From assembly GCA_030603375.1 (NCBI GenBank), contig JAUVXY010000005.1:1-21554 (forward strand): DNA of 21,554 bases. The letters run 5' to 3'. Source of the stretch: Actinomycetes bacterium (GTDB taxonomy: Bacteria > Actinomycetota > Humimicrobiia > Humimicrobiales > Humimicrobiaceae). A program made the translations under genes and the position numbers. This document shows positions 16,294-21,554 of the stretch, in pieces (position 1 is the first letter of the stretch; every line of letters starts with the position of its first letter). The notes under the pieces are model-generated. The model worked only from the letters and a program-made list of their open reading frames with translations. It ran no database searches and was not told where the DNA came from.

Positions 16294-19156
16294 TTTTTAT
16301 CTGCACAATCTCTTTGTTGCTTAAAGTTTTATTTAAGTGCAGCCTCAGAAAATTTCCTGTATAGGAAGATTTAGTGCCAGCCACCTCTTCAGGAGTTCCC
16401 TGTGCAATAATTTCACCGCCTTCATTTCCTCCCTCTGGGCCAAGATCTATTATATAATCAGCAGTTTTAATCACCTCAAGATTATGCTCTATCACTACCA
16501 CTGTATTCCCTAAATTTACGAGCCTGTTTAAAATCTTTAACAACTTGCTTATATCATCAAAATGAAGACCGGTTGTGGGCTCATCCAGCAGATAGAGGGT
16601 CCTGCCTGTGCTTTTTTTGGATATTTCAGTTGAAAGTTTAATCCTTTGTGCTTCTCCGCCGGAAAGAGTGGTTGAAGACTGGCCCAATTTGATATATCCA
16701 AGCCCCACATCGTTTATAAGTTCAAGTTTGTTTTTAATTCTTGGAATGTTTTTAAAAAACCTCATTGCTTCTTCTGCAGTCATATTTAATACATCATCAA
16801 TGTTTTTGCCCTTATACTTTATTTGCAAAGTTTCTCTATTGTATCTTTTGCCTTTACAAACCTCGCAGGGCACATAAACATCAGGCAAGAAATGCATCTC
16901 AATTTTAATTTCACCATCGCCCTTGCAGGCTTCACATCTGCCGCCCTTTAAATTAAAACTAAACCTCCCCTGCTTGTATCCTCTTACTTTAGAATCAGAA
17001 GTCCTGGAGAACAATTCTCTTATATATGTAAACACACCGGTATAGGTAGCAGGATTAGAACGGGGAGTCCTTCCAATCGGTGATTGGTCCACAACTATTA
17101 CCTTGTCTAAATTTTCATATTCAAGTATGCAGTCATGGTCCCCTGCCCTGTAGTTTGTATTCATTAAAACATTGTTAAGCGCAGGATATAGTATGTCATT
17201 TATTAACGTACTTTTACCTGAGCCTGAAACTCCTGTTATCGCAACTATTTTTCCAAGAGGGATAGTAACATCAATGTTTTTTAAATTATGTTCCCTGGCT
17301 CCTTTTATTACAATACATTTACTATTGCCCTTTCTTCTTTTTCCAGGTATCGGGATGTATTTTTCCCCGGACAAATATTTTCCGGTTATTGATCTGCTGC
17401 AGGTTAATATATCGCTTAATTTTCCACTAAATACTATTTCTCCTCCATGCACCCCTGCTCCAGGGCCGATATCTACTATAAAATCTGCCTGCCTTATAGT
17501 TTCTTCATCATGCTCTATAACTATAATTGTGTTCCCAAGGTCCCTGAGCCTTTTTAATGCATCTATCAGTTTACAGTTATCTCTCTGGTGAAGACCTATG
17601 CTTGGCTCATCTAAAATATAAAGGACCCCAACCAAACCTGAACCAATTTGCGTTGCGAGCCTTATTCTCTGTGACTCTCCGCCAGACAAAGTGCTTGCCT
17701 GTCTGCTCAAAGTCAGGTAGCCAATCCCGACATCCCTTAAAAATTTTAACCTCTCAATAATTTCTTTAATTAATCTCTCTCCTATCATTTTATCTCTGTC
17801 CGACAGACTTAATGTCTCAAGTTTGTGTATAGCTTCCTCTATTGTCAGATCGCAAAAATCAGCTATTGACATGGAGTTAATTTTAATGGCCAAACTTTCA
17901 GGTCTGAGTCTTTTCCCGCCGCAGGAACTGCATATGCGCGTACTTATAATTTCCTCAATTTTGTTTCTTTGATGATCGGACTCTGTTTCTAAATATCTTC
18001 TTCCAAGATTGTTTACAATCCCATCAAACCTCAAAGAATAATGTCTTAGCCTACCCTTGTGGTTTCTATAACTCAGCCTTATTCTCTCCCCATTTGTTCC
18101 GTATAGTATAATTCTCTTGATTTCGTCATCTAAATTATCAAATGGAGTATCTAAATCAAATCCATACTGCTCTGACAAACTCCTCATAAGCTGAGAGTAG
18201 TAATTAGAATAATTCATATTTATTATTGGAATGGCACCATCATTTATGCTTAAATCCGGATTTTTTATAATAAGGGCAGGATCAGCTTCTTTCTTTATGC
18301 CAAGACCTCCGCAGTCCCTGCATGCGCCATAAGGACTATTAAAAGAAAACATTCTTGGAGCTAGTTCCTCGAAGCTTATACCGCAATCCAGGCAGGTAAA
18401 CTTTTCTGAAAAGCTATGAATTTCTCCTGTTTCCATTAGTTCAACATATACAATACCTTCGCTTTCCTTGAGAGATATTTCAACATCTTCCGAAAGTCTT
18501 TTTTTTATGTCAGGTTTTATTTTCAATCTGTCAAGTACAATTTCTATATTATGTTTTACATACCTGTCAAGTTTTATATCATCGCAGTCATCCTGTAAAT
18601 TATAAATTTTTCCATCTACTTTAACCCTTACATAACCATCTTTTTTAATACTCTCAAAAGTCTTTATGTATTCGCCTTTTCTGCCTCTAGCAACAGGTGC
18701 TAAAATTTGAAACTTTGTTCCCTCCGGCAGCTGCATTATCTTATCTACTATCTGGTCCACAGTTTGCCTTGCTATTGGTTTTCCACATTTATAGCAATAT
18801 GGATTCCCAATTCTTGCATACAGCACCCTCAGATAATCATATATCTCAGTTATGGTTCCAACAGTTGATCTTGGATTTTTTGAAACACCTTTCTGGTTTA
18901 TGGAAACTGCAGGAGACAGGCCTTCTATTAAATCTACGTCTGGCTTCTTCATTTGCCCTAAAAATTGTCTTGCATACGAAGAAAGGGATTCCACATATCT
19001 TCTCTGCCCTTCTCCATAAATAGTGTCAAATGCAAGAGAAGACTTGCCTGATCCGCTTACACCTGTGAAAACAATGAACTTGTCTCGCGGTATTTTCAGG
19101 TTTATACTTTTTAAATTGTGTTCTCTTGCACCTTTTATTACTATTTCTTTTTTCAT
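16286..19156 (-). CDS. uvrA: Excinuclease ABC subunit A
   Basis: A 956-residue DNA-damage recognition ATPase with two ABC modules. The first Walker A is GVSGSGKS (32-39), with signature LSGGESQR (490-497) and Walker B LYILDEPS. The second is GVSGSGKS (642-649), with LSGGEAQR (831-838) and LYLLDEPT. Zinc-binding cysteine pairs are seen at C255/C258 with C279/C282, and at C741/C744 with C764/C767 (the C-terminal zinc finger for DNA). A further pair at C409/C412 (CSSCGGKRL) is typical of UvrA. The UvrB contact region (about 130-250) is present. It follows uvrB by 12 bases and overlaps uvrC. The ATG 19156 gives the family's usual KGAREHNLK start. Confidence 0.98.
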   Translation of the reverse strand: MKKEIVIKGAREHNLKSINLKIPRDKFIVFTGVSGSGKSSLAFDTIYGEGQRRYVESLSSYARQFLGQMKKPDVDLIEGLSPAVSINQKGVSKNPRSTVGTITEIYDYLRVLYARIGNPYCYKCGKPIARQTVDQIVDKIMQLPEGTKFQILAPVARGRKGEYIKTFESIKKDGYVRVKVDGKIYNLQDDCDDIKLDRYVKHNIEIVLDRLKIKPDIKKRLSEDVEISLKESEGIVYVELMETGEIHSFSEKFTCLDCGISFEELAPRMFSFNSPYGACRDCGGLGIKKEADPALIIKNPDLSINDGAIPIINMNYSNYYSQLMRSLSEQYGFDLDTPFDNLDDEIKRIILYGTNGERIRLSYRNHKGRLRHYSLRFDGIVNNLGRRYLETESDHQRNKIEEIISTRICSSCGGKRLRPESLAIKINSMSIADFCDLTIEEAIHKLETLSLSDRDKMIGERLIKEIIERLKFLRDVGIGYLTLSRQASTLSGGESQRIRLATQIGSGLVGVLYILDEPSIGLHQRDNCKLIDALKRLRDLGNTIIVIEHDEETIRQADFIVDIGPGAGVHGGEIVFSGKLSDILTCSRSITGKYLSGEKYIPIPGKRRKGNSKCIVIKGAREHNLKNIDVTIPLGKIVAITGVSGSGKSTLINDILYPALNNVLMNTNYRAGDHDCILEYENLDKVIVVDQSPIGRTPRSNPATYTGVFTYIRELFSRTSDSKVRGYKQGRFSFNLKGGRCEACKGDGEIKIEMHFLPDVYVPCEVCKGKRYNRETLQIKYKGKNIDDVLNMTAEEAMRFFKNIPRIKNKLELINDVGLGYIKLGQSSTTLSGGEAQRIKLSTEISKKSTGRTLYLLDEPTTGLHFDDISKLLKILNRLVNLGNTVVVIEHNLEVIKTADYIIDLGPEGGNEGGEIIAQGTPEEVAGTKSSYTGNFLRLHLNKTLSNKEIVQIKSE

Positions 19157-19168
19157 TATCCCGCTTCT

Positions 19169-21202
19169 TTACAATTCTATATTTGTAATATTCTTTATAT
19201 CCTTTATTTTATCTCTAATGACAGCTGCCTTTTCAAAATCAAGCTCCCTTGCTGCCAGACTCATCTCTTCTTCTAATCCGCTTAATATGCCGGCGATCTT
19301 AGATGGATCCATATCTAACAATTTTTCTTCACTGTATCCAAGTTGCCTGTCACTAACCTTAAAACCATCCCTGCCCTTCTTTCTGGATGTTATTCCGCTT
19401 GTACGTAATATATCAGATACGTTCTTAATTATTGTTTTAGGGGTTATTTTATGTATTTTATTATATTCCGTCTGTATATTTCTTCTCCTGTTTGTTTCGT
19501 AAACTGAATTTTTCATTGAGCTTGTAATATCATCGGCGTACATTATAACCATACCGCCAGCATTTCTTGATGCTCTTCCGATAGTTTGTATCAGTGAAAT
19601 CTCAGATCTTAAAAATCCTTCTTTGTCTGCATCAAGTATAACTACAAGCGACACTTCAGGTAAATCCAAACCCTCACGCAGTAAATTTATTCCAACAAGC
19701 ACATCAAAATCACCTGACCTCAAACCTCTTAGTATTTCTATTCTTTCTATCGTATCTATTGTAGAATGCAGATACCTTACCCTTATATTCAAGCCAGACA
19801 GATATTCAGACAAATCTTCAGCCATTCTCTTTGTAAGGGTAGTTATAAGGACTCTTTCATTTTTTCTTACCCTTTTTTTAATTTCAGATACCAGGTCGTC
19901 TATTTGTCCACGGGTAGACCTTATTACAACTTCCGGGTCAACCAGGCCTGTGGGCCTGATTATCTGCTCTACTGCCTGAGAGCTGATATTTTTTTCGTAC
20001 AATCCTGGAGTCGCAGTAGTAAAAATCACTCTTTTTACTTTTTCATTAAACTCTTCAAGTCTCAGCGGCCTGTTGTCAAGAGCAGATGGAAGTCTGAATC
20101 CATAATCCACAAGGGTTTGTTTCCTTGAACGATCTCCCTTATACATTCCTCTTATTTGCGGAACAGCAATATGCGATTCATCAATTATCACAAGAAAATC
20201 ATCCGGGAAAAAGTCCAGTAAAGTATTTGGAGTTTCTCCGGGCTCTTTTCCAAGAATATGTCTTGAGTAATTTTCTATGCCTCCGCAAAATCCTATCTCG
20301 GCAATCATTTCCATGTCATATTTTGTTCTTGATTCTAACCTTTGGGCCTCAAGCAGCTTCCCATGACTTTTGAAATATCTTACTCTTTCCGTAAGTTCTT
20401 CTTCTATGCTTTTAAGCGCTCTTTCAACCCAATGCACATTAGTCAGAAAGTGAGTGGCAGGAGATATTATAATTACCTGATTTTCCCCATATGACTCACC
20501 TGTAACCGGGTTAAATTCTACAATTTTTTCCACATCATCCCCGAATAACTGAACTCTTACTGCTCTATCCTGGTAAGCTGGAAAGATTTCAACCGTATCC
20601 CCCTTTACTCTGAATTTACCATGATTGAAATCATAATCATTCCTTTCATACCTGATATTTACTAACTTCCTTATCAATTCTTCTCTTGAATATTCCTCCC
20701 CGACATTTAAAATTATTCTCTGCTTTCCATACTCGGAAGGCGAACCCAGTCCATATATGCATGAAACACTTGCAACAACAATAACATCGTTTCTGGTATA
20801 AAGAGCATTTGTTGTTGACAATCTTAATTTTTCTATTTCCTCATTAATAGAAGTATCCTTTTCAATGTACATATCTTTGCTTGGTATATAAGCCTCGGGT
20901 TGATAATAATCATAATAGCTGACAAAATATTCAACAGAATTATCCGGGAAGAATTCACTGAATTCGTTGCAAAGCTGCGCAGCAAGAGTTTTATTGGGAG
21001 CCAGCACCAGCGTAGGAAGCTGTACATTTTGTATTACATTTGCTACCGTATATGTCTTTCCAGAGCCTGTGACCCCAAGAAGAGTCTGGTATCTATAACT
21101 ACTTTTAATTCCATTTGATAACTCGTAAATAGCTTTCTCCTGGTCTCCCCGGGGAGAGTAACTGGAAACTATTTTAAATTTATTGCTTGTCTTGTATTGC
21201 AT
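19169..21202 (-). CDS. uvrB: Excinuclease ABC subunit B
   Basis: A 677-residue helicase-like protein that verifies damage and recruits UvrC. Walker A is GVTGSGKT (43-50). The damage-probing beta-hairpin begins at SYYDYYQPEAYIP (about 95-107). The DEAD-box variant is DESH (341-344), and helicase motif VI is QTIGRASRN, with Ser where Ala is more usual. The domain-2 and domain-4 regions are present. A C-terminal UVR coiled hairpin (EEEMSLAARELDFEKAAVIRDKI, about 640-665) contacts UvrC or UvrA. The start overlaps the upstream coaE reading frame by 23 bases and has only a weak ribosome site, which suggests translational coupling. Length is normal. Confidence 0.98.
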   Translation of the reverse strand: MQYKTSNKFKIVSSYSPRGDQEKAIYELSNGIKSSYRYQTLLGVTGSGKTYTVANVIQNVQLPTLVLAPNKTLAAQLCNEFSEFFPDNSVEYFVSYYDYYQPEAYIPSKDMYIEKDTSINEEIEKLRLSTTNALYTRNDVIVVASVSCIYGLGSPSEYGKQRIILNVGEEYSREELIRKLVNIRYERNDYDFNHGKFRVKGDTVEIFPAYQDRAVRVQLFGDDVEKIVEFNPVTGESYGENQVIIISPATHFLTNVHWVERALKSIEEELTERVRYFKSHGKLLEAQRLESRTKYDMEMIAEIGFCGGIENYSRHILGKEPGETPNTLLDFFPDDFLVIIDESHIAVPQIRGMYKGDRSRKQTLVDYGFRLPSALDNRPLRLEEFNEKVKRVIFTTATPGLYEKNISSQAVEQIIRPTGLVDPEVVIRSTRGQIDDLVSEIKKRVRKNERVLITTLTKRMAEDLSEYLSGLNIRVRYLHSTIDTIERIEILRGLRSGDFDVLVGINLLREGLDLPEVSLVVILDADKEGFLRSEISLIQTIGRASRNAGGMVIMYADDITSSMKNSVYETNRRRNIQTEYNKIHKITPKTIIKNVSDILRTSGITSRKKGRDGFKVSDRQLGYSEEKLLDMDPSKIAGILSGLEEEMSLAARELDFEKAAVIRDKIKDIKNITNIEL

Positions 21203-21554
21203 TTCCAGAGTTTTCTATTTTATCTAAAACACTTTTTACTTTTTTATATAAATTGGTTTTTGAACCATTATTTTCTATAACATAGCCAGCCAGACTGTTG
21301 TTTATTTTTAAGTGCTGACCATCCAATCTAATATTTATATCTTCCTCTGTCATATCTTTATTTTTATTTTTTAAAAATTTTTTTCTTTTATTCCTTTCAG
21401 TTTTTACATGGATTACATGATCACACAAAAGGTGAAGATTGCAATCAAAAAGTATTGCGGCATCTATTACTACATAATTTTTACCACTGCTGTCATCTAT
21501 GATTTTTCTTACTTTTTCTCTAATCAGCGGGAACATGATTTTGTCTAATTTTTC
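21180..21554 (-). CDS. coaE: Dephospho-CoA kinase, 3' part (runs off the right edge)
   Basis: The visible 124 C-terminal residues belong to the enzyme that phosphorylates dephospho-CoA in the last step of CoA synthesis. The reading frame is open to the window end (EKLDKIM then FPLI); an internal ATG at 21536 is not the true start. Recognisable parts are the IM-x-PLI motif, the VVIDAAILFD strand, the HVIHVKTERNKRKKF lid region, EEDINIRLDGQ, and VIENNGS near the end. Several usually conserved positions differ: Phe for His in 'HP', ILFD for LLFE, and AGYVI for AD-x-VI. It is therefore a diverged member or another P-loop kinase of this type. The Walker A lies outside the window. It overlaps uvrB by 23 bases. 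Confidence 0.85.
   Translation of the reverse strand, partial: EKLDKIMFPLIREKVRKIIDDSSGKNYVVIDAAILFDCNLHLLCDHVIHVKTERNKRKKFLKNKNKDMTEEDINIRLDGQHLKINNSLAGYVIENNGSKTNLYKKVKSVLDKIENSGNAIQDKQ

Overview
The window is an AT-rich bacterial chromosome segment. Every recognisable gene lies on the minus strand, so transcription runs from high to low coordinates, and genes are described below in that order. The order coaE-uvrB-uvrA-uvrC-rapZ-gap-pgk-tpiA-(gpmI)-secG recalls the arrangement of these genes in Actinobacteria (compare the Mycobacterium order, from memory). The low GC and gpmI beside tpiA are more Clostridia-like. My best guess is a deep, low-GC actinobacterial or related Gram-positive lineage known mainly from environmental genomes, but the window has no marker that settles this.

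Region 1 (21554 to 14407) is nucleotide excision repair. The 3' part of coaE runs off the right edge and overlaps uvrB, followed by uvrA and uvrC. All spacings are tight or overlapping, which suggests one transcript. Region 2 (14406 to 13103) holds a small PF04020-type ('phage holin 4_2') membrane protein, whose ATG directly follows the uvrC stop, and then rapZ. The usual partners of rapZ, yvcK and whiA, are absent. Region 3 (12998 to 8304) is lower glycolysis: gap, pgk, tpiA and gpmI, with a strand-specific hairpin between gap and pgk. secG follows at 8171 to 7938.

Region 4 (7869 to 303) is an oligopeptide ABC transporter operon: oppA (lipoprotein), a 17-bp hairpin, oppB and oppC (permeases), oppD and oppF (ATPases), and a second solute-binding lipoprotein. 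It sits between secG and a tRNA-Leu(GAG) gene (192 to 104), two genes that are neighbours in E. coli (secG-leuU).

The most remarkable item is the last gene of the opp operon (2075 to 303). All hallmark segments of a family-5 (SBP_bac_5/OppA) binding protein are present, but in circularly permuted order. The half that is normally C-terminal comes first, directly after the lipoprotein signal peptide and an acidic spacer. The half that is normally N-terminal follows, and the protein ends on the strand where the first half begins. The linker joining the former C- and N-termini contains an EF-hand-like acidic loop. The combined length equals one normal domain, so this looks like a true permutation rather than a truncated tandem fusion.

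Several starts are non-ATG: GTG for oppA, gap, rapZ and uvrC, and TTG for gpmI. No insertion sequences, CRISPR arrays or convincing Rho-independent terminators were seen. No intergenic stretch exceeds about 150 bases.
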